Assembly: GCA_003132205.1 (NCBI GenBank) | Contig: PKWY01000027.1 | Location: 134,668-198,667, forward strand | Direction of reading: 5' to 3' | Length of the DNA stretch: 64,000 nt | DNA from: Acidimicrobiaceae bacterium | Lineage (GTDB): Bacteria > Actinomycetota > Acidimicrobiia > Acidimicrobiales > RAAP-2 | Program-made: the position numbers and the translations under genes | Shown here: positions 41,399 through 49,522 of the stretch, one piece after another | How positions within the stretch are numbered: the first letter of the stretch is position 1 | Layout: the number at the start of each line of letters is the position of its first letter | Notes under the pieces: model-generated | Seen by the model: the letters and a program-made list of their open reading frames with translations, nothing else | Told to the model about the DNA's origin: nothing | The model's database searches: none

Positions 41399-41431
41399 TT
41401 TCGTGAGAGTTTCGTAAGAGTTTCGAAAAGA
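41399..41431 (+). repeat. Three tandem 11-bp repeats upstream of the oxidase operon
   Basis: TTTCGTGAGAG (41399-41409), TTTCGTAAGAG (41410-41420) and TTTCGAAAAGA (41421-41431) are head-to-tail copies spaced exactly one helical turn. A further TTTCGT lies at 41371. Such 11-bp direct repeats are the usual target shape of OmpR/PhoB-type response regulators. They lie 15-47 bp before the cupredoxin ATG. Confidence 0.65.
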
Positions 41432-41445
41432 TCAAAGGAGAGCGA

Positions 41446-42120
41446 ATGAATCGGTCGAAGTCACTCGGCGTAGCCTTGGCTTCGGTGCTCCTTGGTGGCG
41501 GTGTGTTGGCCCTGGCAGGGTTTGCCCTGGCCAGCGCGACTCCTCACCAGGCGGCATTGAACTGTGTTCCAAGCCAGTCCGCACCAAATACCTGCAACCT
41601 GAATCTCAGCACGTTCCCTGACTCCATGGCTGGCGAGCAGGGGAAGGATGGTGGCGTTCATCCTGACTGGGTCTCCTACTCAAACGACAACTTGGTGGTA
41701 CCCGCTAACACGACGGTAAACGTCACGATCGACCAGTACGACTCGGGTGGGTCACTGAACAACGCCTTTTTCGACCAGGTGATGGGCACCGTAGGTGGAA
41801 CCGCCACTATTGACGGCAAGACGGTGTCGAGCGTCGACCCCACGAACGTCGGTCACACGTTCACGCTGCGTGGCATTCCCGGAAGCAGCAAGACCATGTT
41901 CGTGTCTGTTCCGCTCCCTGCGGACTCGAATACACAAGCAGTGAACATCGGCCAAGGCCAGTACACGAAGCCCGTCGTCGTTCAATTCTCGTTCAAGACC
42001 GGCGCCAAGGGCGTCTACGAATGGAACTGTGAGTTCCCATGCGGAAGCACCCGTGAAGGCCAGTTCGGTGAAGCAATGTCGGCGTACGGCTACATGTCCG
42101 GCACCCTGACGGTCAACTAA
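41446..42120 (+). CDS. Secreted/anchored cupredoxin-like protein
   Basis: A 224-residue protein. Residues 8-30 are a signal peptide or anchor. The rest is strand-rich with a cupredoxin pattern: VGHTFTLRGIP (His137), YEWNCEFPCGS (Cys195, Cys199) and a C-terminal YGYMSGTLTV (Met217). The Cys-x3-Cys recalls a CuA centre, but the His expected after it is missing, so metal binding is uncertain. AAGGAG precedes ATG 41446, and ctaC follows after eight bases, so it is the first gene of the oxidase operon and could donate electrons or copper to it. Confidence 0.75.
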   Translation: MNRSKSLGVALASVLLGGGVLALAGFALASATPHQAALNCVPSQSAPNTCNLNLSTFPDSMAGEQGKDGGVHPDWVSYSNDNLVVPANTTVNVTIDQYDSGGSLNNAFFDQVMGTVGGTATIDGKTVSSVDPTNVGHTFTLRGIPGSSKTMFVSVPLPADSNTQAVNIGQGQYTKPVVVQFSFKTGAKGVYEWNCEFPCGSTREGQFGEAMSAYGYMSGTLTVN

Positions 42121-42128
42121 GGAGAATC

Positions 42129-42863
42129 GTGTCTACCTCTACTAACAAGAAGTCCCTGAAGGGGATGCTCTGGACTTGGGCGGCGCTCACGGTTGTGGGC
42201 GTGATTATTGGCCTCTACGCGCCGGCGTGGATCATGCCCAAATCGATGAGCAACAACATGCACCTGACGATCCTCACGATGGTCGTCTTCACCGTCGCCG
42301 CGGCGCCAGTGGCGGCGGGCGTATACGCCTCGGCGCTCTTCGCACTGGCCCGCTGGACGCACAAGGGTGACGATGTTCCCTCCGCGGGTCCGGCGGTTCG
42401 CGAGAACGCGATGGTCGTCACCACGTGGTTGGTCGTTTCCACGATCCTGACGGTGTTCCTCCTCATTTGGGGCTTGGGAGCTTTGGCGGTTGACAATGGC
42501 TCCACCGGGAAGAATCCACTGGTGGTGGACGTAACCGGTCAGCAGTGGGTCTGGTCATTCTCGTACCCGGGCACGCACGTCTCGTCTCCTGACCTCTATC
42601 TCCCGCTCAACCGCGAGGTTGAGTTCCGAGTCACTGCACTCGACGTCACCCACGGCTTCTGGATCGCCAACATGGGTGTCCAGGTCGACGCCAACGTCGG
42701 CACGATTACAACCATTCACACGACTCCGGACAAGTTGGGTGTCTTCGATATTCGATGCACCCAGTTCTGCGGTTTGAACCACGCATTCATGGTCACCGTG
42801 GGACACGTCGTAACTGCACAACAATTCACGAGTTGGCTCGCTTCACAGCCACAGCGAGCCTAG
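42129..42863 (+). CDS. ctaC: Cytochrome c oxidase subunit II
   Basis: A 244-residue membrane-anchored subunit. Three hydrophobic segments occupy residues 12-115, and the periplasmic cupredoxin domain holds a complete CuA site: His175 in THGFW, and CTQFCGLNHAFM with Cys210, Cys214, His218 and Met221. There is no fused cytochrome c domain. GTG 42129 has AAGGAG upstream. It accepts electrons from the donor and passes them to heme in subunit I. Confidence 0.93.
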   Translation: MSTSTNKKSLKGMLWTWAALTVVGVIIGLYAPAWIMPKSMSNNMHLTILTMVVFTVAAAPVAAGVYASALFALARWTHKGDDVPSAGPAVRENAMVVTTWLVVSTILTVFLLIWGLGALAVDNGSTGKNPLVVDVTGQQWVWSFSYPGTHVSSPDLYLPLNREVEFRVTALDVTHGFWIANMGVQVDANVGTITTIHTTPDKLGVFDIRCTQFCGLNHAFMVTVGHVVTAQQFTSWLASQPQRA

Positions 42864-42872
42864 GAGGTCAGC

Positions 42873-44738
42873 ATGACAACAACATTGGAACAGGCCAAGA
42901 CCGCAGCGATACCTCAGGGTGGCGGGTTGCATCGTCGTTTGAACATGGCCACCGCGATGATCGGTGGAATCGTATTCGCGTGGCTCTTTTGGTACCTCGC
43001 GCACCACTTCCTTGACGCGACGAGCCGAACCTACAGCGACCAAGTGGCTGCCTCGTTGACCATCGGTTGGATTGTTGGCTTCTGGCTGGGGATTGGTGCA
43101 TTCGTTGCGCCGCTGCGATGGCTGATCGGTCGCGACAACACCCGCGCTGACGACCTCTACCTGGCCGGACAAGGCCAGGGAACGTCGCGCTACTGGAAGT
43201 TCACCACCGACCACAAAGTGGTCGGTGTCCAGTACATCATTATGACGATGGTGCTCTTGGGCGCTGGTGGGATCTTGGCCATGGCTATCCGCACTGAACT
43301 GATCGTGCCGGGCAACCATTTTGTGAACCAGCAGGTGTACAACGGCTTCATCGCGGTGCACGGCATGTTGATGATTCTGGCGCTCATCGTCATGGTTGCT
43401 GGACCGTGGGGCAACTTTGTGATGCCGATCATGTGCGGAGCGCGCGACATGGCGTTTCCACGTTTGAACGCACTTAGCCTCTGGACCCTCGTAGGCGCAG
43501 CCGGTCTTCTTCTCACGACGTTGGCCGTCGGCAGCCTGACGATGGGATGGGTGGTGTTGGCGCCGATCGCGGACCAGGCGGGAGTCGGAATGGACTTCTT
43601 CGCCATGGCGATCATCGTTTTCACGGTGTCGACCACGGTGGCGGGTGTCAACACGATCTGTACGATTCTCACGATGCGCACGAAGGGAATGACCCTTGCG
43701 CGTCTGCCCATCTTCGTGTGGGGTGTGATGATCGCGGCTGCACTCGGGATCTACGCCTTCCCCTTCTTCTCATTGGTTGAGGCGCAGACACTGATGGACC
43801 GTACTTTCAGCACGAGCTTCTTCGTTGCGAATGCCGGAGGCACCGGCTGGCTTCAGGCGAACCTCTTCTGGCTGATGGGACACCCTGAGGTGTACGTGAT
43901 TCTGCTGCCCGCGGTGGGCGCACTCTTCGAGATCGCTGCAGTCATGTCGAGGAAGCCAGTCTTCAGTTACCGAACCGCTGTCGCCGGCATGACCGGTCTT
44001 GCTGGACTCAGCATCTTGGTGTGGGCCCACCATATGTTCACCACGGGCTGGGCACCGACACTCGGGGGCCCTTTCATGCTCACCACGGAACTCATCTCGA
44101 TTCCGACGGGCCTGTTCTTCCTGGTACTCATTGGCACCCTCTGGCGCGGAAACATATGGATGAAGCTTCCGACAATATGGATGTTTGGCTTCATCGCGAA
44201 CTTCATCATCGCTGGCGTGACGGGTATCTACCTCTCGGACATCCCACTCGATGACCAGTTGCACGGCACGATGTTCGTGACAGCCCACTTCCACTACGTG
44301 TTCGTTGGCTCGGTGCTCTTCGGCGCGGTCTCGGCTTTGGCCTTCTGGTACCCGAAGGTTACGGGTCGGTTCCTCAACGAATTCATGGGTCGTATCTCGT
44401 TCTGGCTGACCTTCATAGGGGTCCAGGTGACGTTCCTCGCAATGTTCGCCTCGGGACTCCGGGGCATGCCTCGTCGCTACTCCTCGTATGCCTTCATCTT
44501 CGAGCACACGAACTTCATGACCACCATCGGGGCATACACGATCATGGCTGGCATGCTCGTCTTGCTGGGTGCGGTGATCACCTCGTGGAACAAGGGTGAG
44601 CCCGCGGGACCAAACCCGTGGCACGCCAACTCGCTCGAGTGGATGGTTCCAACGCCGCCACCCCTGGAGAACTTCGAAGTACTGCCGGTAATCACTGAAG
44701 ACCCCTACAACTACGGAGAGGAACTGGTGCGTTCATGA
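42873..44738 (+). CDS. ctaD: Cytochrome c oxidase subunit I
   Basis: A 621-residue heme-copper oxidase core. Residues 25-95 form an extra N-terminal two-helix extension. The core has VHGMLMILALIVM (heme His), WLMGHPEVYVILLP, VWAHHMFTTG (CuB His pair) and HFHYVFVGSVLFG (heme ligands). The GHPEVY motif with Glu places it in the A family, reducing oxygen and pumping protons. AGGAGG lies before ATG 42873. It is coupled to ctaE (ATGA). Confidence 0.95.
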   Translation: MTTTLEQAKTAAIPQGGGLHRRLNMATAMIGGIVFAWLFWYLAHHFLDATSRTYSDQVAASLTIGWIVGFWLGIGAFVAPLRWLIGRDNTRADDLYLAGQGQGTSRYWKFTTDHKVVGVQYIIMTMVLLGAGGILAMAIRTELIVPGNHFVNQQVYNGFIAVHGMLMILALIVMVAGPWGNFVMPIMCGARDMAFPRLNALSLWTLVGAAGLLLTTLAVGSLTMGWVVLAPIADQAGVGMDFFAMAIIVFTVSTTVAGVNTICTILTMRTKGMTLARLPIFVWGVMIAAALGIYAFPFFSLVEAQTLMDRTFSTSFFVANAGGTGWLQANLFWLMGHPEVYVILLPAVGALFEIAAVMSRKPVFSYRTAVAGMTGLAGLSILVWAHHMFTTGWAPTLGGPFMLTTELISIPTGLFFLVLIGTLWRGNIWMKLPTIWMFGFIANFIIAGVTGIYLSDIPLDDQLHGTMFVTAHFHYVFVGSVLFGAVSALAFWYPKVTGRFLNEFMGRISFWLTFIGVQVTFLAMFASGLRGMPRRYSSYAFIFEHTNFMTTIGAYTIMAGMLVLLGAVITSWNKGEPAGPNPWHANSLEWMVPTPPPLENFEVLPVITEDPYNYGEELVRS

Positions 44739-45481
44739 GTATCGACACCCACTCAGAGCTCGATGCTCACGGAGCGCACGACGGAGGGCATCACGAGCCG
44801 CCCGAGGTAGTCGACGGACGTCAACGCATGGGCATTTGGCTCTTCATTGGCGGTGACATGATCGGACTCGCCGCGCTGCTGTTTACCTATCTGTACCTGC
44901 GCGGTGTGGATAGCGGTGGCCACTGGATGAGCATGTGGGGTTATACCGGCCACCCATATTCGTACTACTACAACATCCTGGACGTGAAGGGTGGTTCGAT
45001 ACCTAATCCGAAGTTGATTCACGTTGGGACGTTGTCCGCCGGGCTGAACTGGTTGGTGACGATCTTGACGGTGGTCAGCGCGGGAATCGTCTGGGCGGCG
45101 GAACGTGGACTTCGCGCCACGAAGAATGCGAAGTCCTATTCGTCGATGGCGGCTGTTGCCACCGCGGTGACGCTCGTTGCGGTTGTCTTCACGGTCATCC
45201 AACTCCGCCACATCCCGCCGATCTTCTCCGCGCACGAAGACAGCCTGACGATGGCCTACACCGCGTACGACTCGACCATGATGGCCATTGTCGGATCGAC
45301 CCTGATCCACTTGATCATCCTGGCCTTTCTGGGGCTGGGATTGACGATTCGTTCGGCACGGGGCGCAATCAATGGAACCAAGTGGTACCAGGCTCGCCTG
45401 GTTCGCTTCTTCTGGGTTTGGGTGGCCGTCGCCAGCGTGATTATCTCCGCGGTAACGACTACAATTAACACAATTCATTAA
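44735..45481 (+). CDS. ctaE: Cytochrome c oxidase subunit III
   Basis: A 248-residue subunit with five hydrophobic segments and a His-rich N-terminal tail (HGAHDGGHHEPPE). Family features are RMGIWLFIGGDMIGLAALLF and AYDSTMMAIVGSTLIHLIIL, with the Glu-rich helix reduced as in cyanobacterial/actinobacterial types. It stabilises proton uptake by subunit I. It ends the oxidase operon; a hairpin follows. Confidence 0.88.
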   Translation: MSIDTHSELDAHGAHDGGHHEPPEVVDGRQRMGIWLFIGGDMIGLAALLFTYLYLRGVDSGGHWMSMWGYTGHPYSYYYNILDVKGGSIPNPKLIHVGTLSAGLNWLVTILTVVSAGIVWAAERGLRATKNAKSYSSMAAVATAVTLVAVVFTVIQLRHIPPIFSAHEDSLTMAYTAYDSTMMAIVGSTLIHLIILAFLGLGLTIRSARGAINGTKWYQARLVRFFWVWVAVASVIISAVTTTINTIH

Positions 45482-45492
45482 CACCAACAGCT

Positions 45493-45525
45493 CTTCGGGG
45501 TACCTCGTGATGGGGTGCCCCGAAG
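45493..45525 (+). terminator. Hairpin after ctaE
   Basis: CTTCGGGGTACC pairs with GGTGCCCCGAAG (12 pairs, one G-T wobble) around a nine-base loop. It has no T-run, so a factor-dependent or stabilising role is as likely as intrinsic termination. It separates the oxidase and pyr operons. Confidence 0.5.
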
Positions 45526-45527
45526 GT

Positions 45528-45564
45528 CTGTCGTGAAGCGGGTCCCGTGAGGCCTGTACGACAG
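45528..45564 (+). promoter_or_regulatory. PyrR-binding RNA loop in the pyr leader
   Basis: Lower stem CTGTCGT/ACGACAG (45528-45534, 45558-45564), an internal GAAG bulge, upper stem CGGGTC/GGCCTG (45539-45544, 45551-45556) and the hexaloop CCGTGA. This matches the conserved PyrR site TCC-N-G-N-GAGG. The lower stem runs into the pyrR Shine-Dalgarno AGGAG (45563-45567), so PyrR bound with UMP/UTP should block translation, as described for mycobacteria. Confidence 0.85.
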
Positions 45565-45571
45565 GAGACAT

Positions 45572-46141
45572 ATGAGCAGTAACGACGAACGCCAGACGCG
45601 ACAGAGCGGTCTGGCGTTTTCTTCAACTAACCAGCTGTTGACGCACGACGACGTCGCGCGCGCCCTGAAGCGTATGGCGCACGAGATCGTCGAGCGCAAT
45701 CACTCCGCTGAGAAGGTGTCCATCATCGGGCTCCAGACTGGTGGAGAGCCCTTCGCCAAGAAGTTGGCTGAACTGCTCCGCGAGATTTCGGGCTTGAAGG
45801 TCCCTTTTGGACTGCTCGACGTCTCCTTCTACCGTGACGACCTCTCGCGCAATCCCGTGCCAAGGTCCGCCGCCACCACGATCGACCACGACCTGACCGA
45901 TCGTGCCGTGGTGCTCGTCGACGACGTGCTGTTCACCGGGAGGACCATTCGGGCCGCTCTCAACGCCCTCTCGGACTGGGGCCGGCCCAGGTCAGTCCAA
46001 CTCGCGGTGATGATTGACCGAGGTCACCGTGAACTTCCGATTCGTCCCGATTATGTGGGAAAGAACCTGCCGACGTCGCTGGATGAGGCGATCACGGCGA
46101 ATCTGGATGGCGTGTGGATCAGCAAGAGGGAGCCATCGTGA
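45572..46141 (+). CDS. pyrR: Pyrimidine operon regulator PyrR
   Basis: A 189-residue phosphoribosyltransferase-fold regulator. The PRPP motif is VVLVDDVLFTGRTIRAAL (about 108-125), and FGLLDVSFYRDDLS is typical. It senses uridine nucleotides and binds the pyr mRNA, and many homologues also have uracil phosphoribosyltransferase activity. ATG 45572 has AGGAG upstream, overlapped by its own binding loop. The stop overlaps the pyrB start (GTGA). Confidence 0.95.
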   Translation: MSSNDERQTRQSGLAFSSTNQLLTHDDVARALKRMAHEIVERNHSAEKVSIIGLQTGGEPFAKKLAELLREISGLKVPFGLLDVSFYRDDLSRNPVPRSAATTIDHDLTDRAVVLVDDVLFTGRTIRAALNALSDWGRPRSVQLAVMIDRGHRELPIRPDYVGKNLPTSLDEAITANLDGVWISKREPS

Positions 46142-47124
46142 TCGGGACGATCAGGGGACAGAATCTCTTGTCGCTTGACAACGTCTCGCGCGAGGCGATT
46201 GTGGAAGTTCTCGATACCGCGGAGTCCTTCGTCGAGGTCAACCGACGCTCCATCAAGAAAGTCCCCGCCCTCAAGGGGCGCGTTGTTGCTTCGCTCTTCT
46301 TCGAGGAGTCGACGAGGACGCGCCTGAGTTTCGAGACCGCCGCGAAGAGGCTCAGCGCCGATGTGCTCTCTCTCGCGGTGGCTTCGAGCAGCGTGAAGAA
46401 GGGCGAGTCGCTGCGCGACACGATCGCGACGATTGATGCTCTCGGCATCGATGCGGTGGTGATGCGTCATCAGTCGAGCGGAGCCGCACTTCAGGTCAGC
46501 AGATACGTTCCGCACGTGCACGTGATCAACGCGGGCGACGGGTTGCACCAGCACCCGACGCAGGGGCTCCTCGACGCCTTCACCATTCGTCAGGTGCTCG
46601 CCGAGAGAATGGGCATCTCGGGCGCGGAGTCGGGGAGCGAACTCTTCAATGGTCTTCGTATCCTGATCGTGGGTGATATCCGTCACAGCCGAGTCGCCCG
46701 AAGTGACATCGCGGCCTACGTGACGCTCGGCGCGCAGGTTCGAGTCGCGGCCCCCGGAACCTTGCTGCCCGCCGACATCGAGAACTGGCCGGTGACGGTC
46801 GTGGACAGTTTTGACGAAGCACTCGAATGGGCTGACGTCGTGGGCCTTCTGCGCTTGCAGCGTGAGCGCGGCAGCGGCTCGTTCGTGCCGTCCCTCGGGG
46901 AGTTCACGCAAACCTTCGGCCTAACTGTCGAAAGGGCGAAGAGACTGCGCCCCTCGACGATCATCATGCACCCGGGACCAATGAACCGCGGCGTCGAGAT
47001 CGACTCGCGCGTCGCCGACTTGCCCGCAGCGGTCATCGAACGCCAGGTAGCCAACGGCGTTCCAATTCGCATGGCGGTGCTGTACCTGACCGTCGCTGGA
47101 TCCAAAGAGGAAGTGGTCTCGTGA
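46138..47124 (+). CDS. pyrB: Aspartate carbamoyltransferase catalytic subunit
   Basis: A 328-residue enzyme making carbamoyl-aspartate. Carbamoyl-phosphate contacts are in ESTRTRLSFETAAKRL (about 58-73) and HQHPTQGLLDAFT (about 138-150), with MHPGPMNRGVEI near the end. No regulatory subunit pyrI is present, as is usual with PyrR control. GTG 46138 overlaps the pyrR stop; the stop overlaps pyrC. Confidence 0.95.
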   Translation: MIGTIRGQNLLSLDNVSREAIVEVLDTAESFVEVNRRSIKKVPALKGRVVASLFFEESTRTRLSFETAAKRLSADVLSLAVASSSVKKGESLRDTIATIDALGIDAVVMRHQSSGAALQVSRYVPHVHVINAGDGLHQHPTQGLLDAFTIRQVLAERMGISGAESGSELFNGLRILIVGDIRHSRVARSDIAAYVTLGAQVRVAAPGTLLPADIENWPVTVVDSFDEALEWADVVGLLRLQRERGSGSFVPSLGEFTQTFGLTVERAKRLRPSTIIMHPGPMNRGVEIDSRVADLPAAVIERQVANGVPIRMAVLYLTVAGSKEEVVS

Positions 47125-48434
47125 GTTCGATCGTTCTGCGAGGTGGTCTCGTTGTTGGTGAATCGTCAGCTGAGGTGGGCGACGTGCTGATCGTCGACGG
47201 ACGGATCGCGGCCGTCGGCGTCGTCGCTGACGCCCCGGGTGACGCCGTCGAAGTCGACGCCTCGGGCTGCTGGGTCGGACCGGGCCTCGTCGATCTGCAC
47301 ACGCATCTGCGTGAGCCTGGCCGTGAGGAGGCCGAGACAATTGAAAGCGGCGCCGCGGCGGGTGCTCTCGGGGGATTCACGGCCCTCGTGGCGATGCCCA
47401 ATACTGAGCCCGCACTTGACAACGTGGCCCTGGTGTCCTACGTGCTTGACCGGGGCGCACGGACACCGCTCGATATAGCGGTCGCCGGGGCCATCACCCA
47501 GGGTCGGCGCGGCGAGATGCTCGCGCCCCTCGCGGAGATGGCCGAGCTCGGCGTTCGGCTCTTCACTGATGACGGCATCGGCGTGCAGGATCCTTCGCTG
47601 ATGCGTCGGGCCCTCACCTACGCCAAGCCCTTGGGCGTCCGCTTGGCCCAGCACTGCGAGGATGAACTGCTTGCGGGCGGCGGATCGATGAACGAGGGGG
47701 CCGTGAGCAGCCGGCTTGGCCTGGTCGGTCGTCCCGCTCTCGCCGAGGAACTGATGGTTCTTCGCGACATCGAGCTCGTGCGGCTCACCGGGGGAGCGGT
47801 GCACTTCTTGCACCTCTCGACCAAGCGGTCGCTCGACGTGGTGGTCAGCGCGCGCAACGAAGGTCTTCCGGTCACCTTCGAGGTCGCGCCGCACCATTTC
47901 ACGCTCGATGAGACGGCGTGCGAACAGTTCGACCCTTTGTTCAAGGTGCACCCGCCGCTTCGTCCGCGACGCGACGTGGAGGCCCTGCGTAAAGCAATGC
48001 GCTCGGGTCTGGTCGACGCGGTGGCGACCGATCACGCTCCGCACGCCCCGGAGCTCAAGGATCTGCCGTTTGACGAGGCGCCCGCGGGGATGCTCGGGTT
48101 GGAGCACGTGGCGTCGCTCACCTTTGAGGCGCTCGGGTCCGAGGACGCGAGTCCTCTCCGATTCTTTGCGCTCTTGAGTCGCGGGCCCGCCCGGATAGCG
48201 CAGCTTCGCAATTCGGACGTCCGGATCCGTCACAGTGGACACGGCGGCGTGCTGGCGGCGGGCGAAGACGCCAATCTGGTGGTCTTTGATACCGAGACGC
48301 GGTGGACCGCGCGCAGCAGCGAACTGCACAGCCGAGCGACCAACTCCCCCTACGATGGCCGGGAACTGGCCGGCAAAGTCCGCGCCACGATCGCGAAGGG
48401 TCGACTCGTGGTGAACGAAGGGGTGCTGGCATGA
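47121..48434 (+). CDS. pyrC: Dihydroorotase
   Basis: A 437-residue type I amidohydrolase closing the dihydroorotate ring. Metal ligands are in DLHTHLREPGREEAET (His pair), APHHFTLDE, and ATDHAPHAPELK (catalytic Asp); FTDDGIGVQD is also typical. GTG 47121 overlaps the pyrB stop and the stop overlaps carA (ATGA). Confidence 0.94.
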   Translation: MSSIVLRGGLVVGESSAEVGDVLIVDGRIAAVGVVADAPGDAVEVDASGCWVGPGLVDLHTHLREPGREEAETIESGAAAGALGGFTALVAMPNTEPALDNVALVSYVLDRGARTPLDIAVAGAITQGRRGEMLAPLAEMAELGVRLFTDDGIGVQDPSLMRRALTYAKPLGVRLAQHCEDELLAGGGSMNEGAVSSRLGLVGRPALAEELMVLRDIELVRLTGGAVHFLHLSTKRSLDVVVSARNEGLPVTFEVAPHHFTLDETACEQFDPLFKVHPPLRPRRDVEALRKAMRSGLVDAVATDHAPHAPELKDLPFDEAPAGMLGLEHVASLTFEALGSEDASPLRFFALLSRGPARIAQLRNSDVRIRHSGHGGVLAAGEDANLVVFDTETRWTARSSELHSRATNSPYDGRELAGKVRATIAKGRLVVNEGVLA

Positions 48435-49522
48435 CGCGCACTCCCTCAGTGCTGGTGCTCGCCGACGGGACGACCTTCGAGGGCTACGCCGCCGGTCACC
48501 TGCCCGAAGAAGGGTTCACCACCGGTGAATTCGTGTTCAACACCGCGCTGAGCGGATACCAGGAGGTGATTACCGACCCGAGCTACGCCGGTCAGGTCAT
48601 CGCCTTCACCTATCCGCACATCGGGAACTACGGCGTGACGCCGCTCGACGACGAGGCGCTGCACCCGTGGTGCCACGGACTCGTCGTGCGCGACCTGTCG
48701 CCGGTTGCTTCGAACTGGCGCTCGGTCGGTCCGCTCGAAGGTTTCCTCCGCCAGCACCGGGTCCCCGCGATCGTCGGCGTCGACACCCGTCGGCTCACCC
48801 GCCACCTGCGGGCGCACGGGGCACTGCCCGGAGCCTTCGGGCACGCCAGCCCCGACGTCGTGCGCGACGCCGCGTCTCGAGCGCGGGGCACCGACGGCAC
48901 CGACCTGGTGTCCAAGGTTTCGACGAGGAAGTCCTACACCGGCGGCGAGGGTGACCTGCACGTGGTGGCCTTCGACTACGGCATCAAGACCACTATGGTC
49001 GAACAGCTCGGCAGCCGGTTCCGGTTGACCGTCGTTCCTTCCTCCACCTCGGCGCAGGAAGTCCGTGACCTTCGTCCCGACGGCGTGTTCCTCTCCAACG
49101 GGCCGGGTGACCCCGCGGCGCTCGCGGACAACGTGGCGGTGGTCGGCGAGCTCGTCGGCACCGTGCCGATCTTCGGCATCTGCCTGGGCCATCAACTGCT
49201 TTCAACCGCGCTCGGGGGATCCACCTACAAACTGCCCTTCGGCCATCACGGCAGCAACCACCCCGTCCAGGACCTCGCCACCGGCCGTATCGAGATCACG
49301 GCCCAGAACCACAACTACGCCGTTACGCCCGACTCGCTCGTTCGCGGAGTCGTGAGCCACGTGAATCTGAATGACGGAGTAATCGAAGGGGTGTCATCGA
49401 AGGCCGACCGCTGCTTCTCGGTGCAGTACCACCCCGAGGCGGGCCCCGGCCCCCACGACGCGCGCTACCTGTTCGACCGCTTCGAATCGCTGCTTCGAAG
49501 CGGCACCCTGGAGAGTATTTGA
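48431..49522 (+). CDS. carA: Carbamoyl-phosphate synthase small subunit
   Basis: A 363-residue glutaminase subunit. The N-terminal domain has [20 protein letters not shown] (about 36-55), and the class I amidotransferase domain has GICLGHQLL with Cys251 and the late [12 protein letters not shown] with the His-Glu of the triad. It supplies ammonia to CarB. ATG 48431 overlaps the pyrC stop; the stop overlaps carB (TGATG). Confidence 0.95.
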   Translation: MTRTPSVLVLADGTTFEGYAAGHLPEEGFTTGEFVFNTALSGYQEVITDPSYAGQVIAFTYPHIGNYGVTPLDDEALHPWCHGLVVRDLSPVASNWRSVGPLEGFLRQHRVPAIVGVDTRRLTRHLRAHGALPGAFGHASPDVVRDAASRARGTDGTDLVSKVSTRKSYTGGEGDLHVVAFDYGIKTTMVEQLGSRFRLTVVPSSTSAQEVRDLRPDGVFLSNGPGDPAALADNVAVVGELVGTVPIFGICLGHQLLSTALGGSTYKLPFGHHGSNHPVQDLATGRIEITAQNHNYAVTPDSLVRGVVSHVNLNDGVIEGVSSKADRCFSVQYHPEAGPGPHDARYLFDRFESLLRSGTLESI

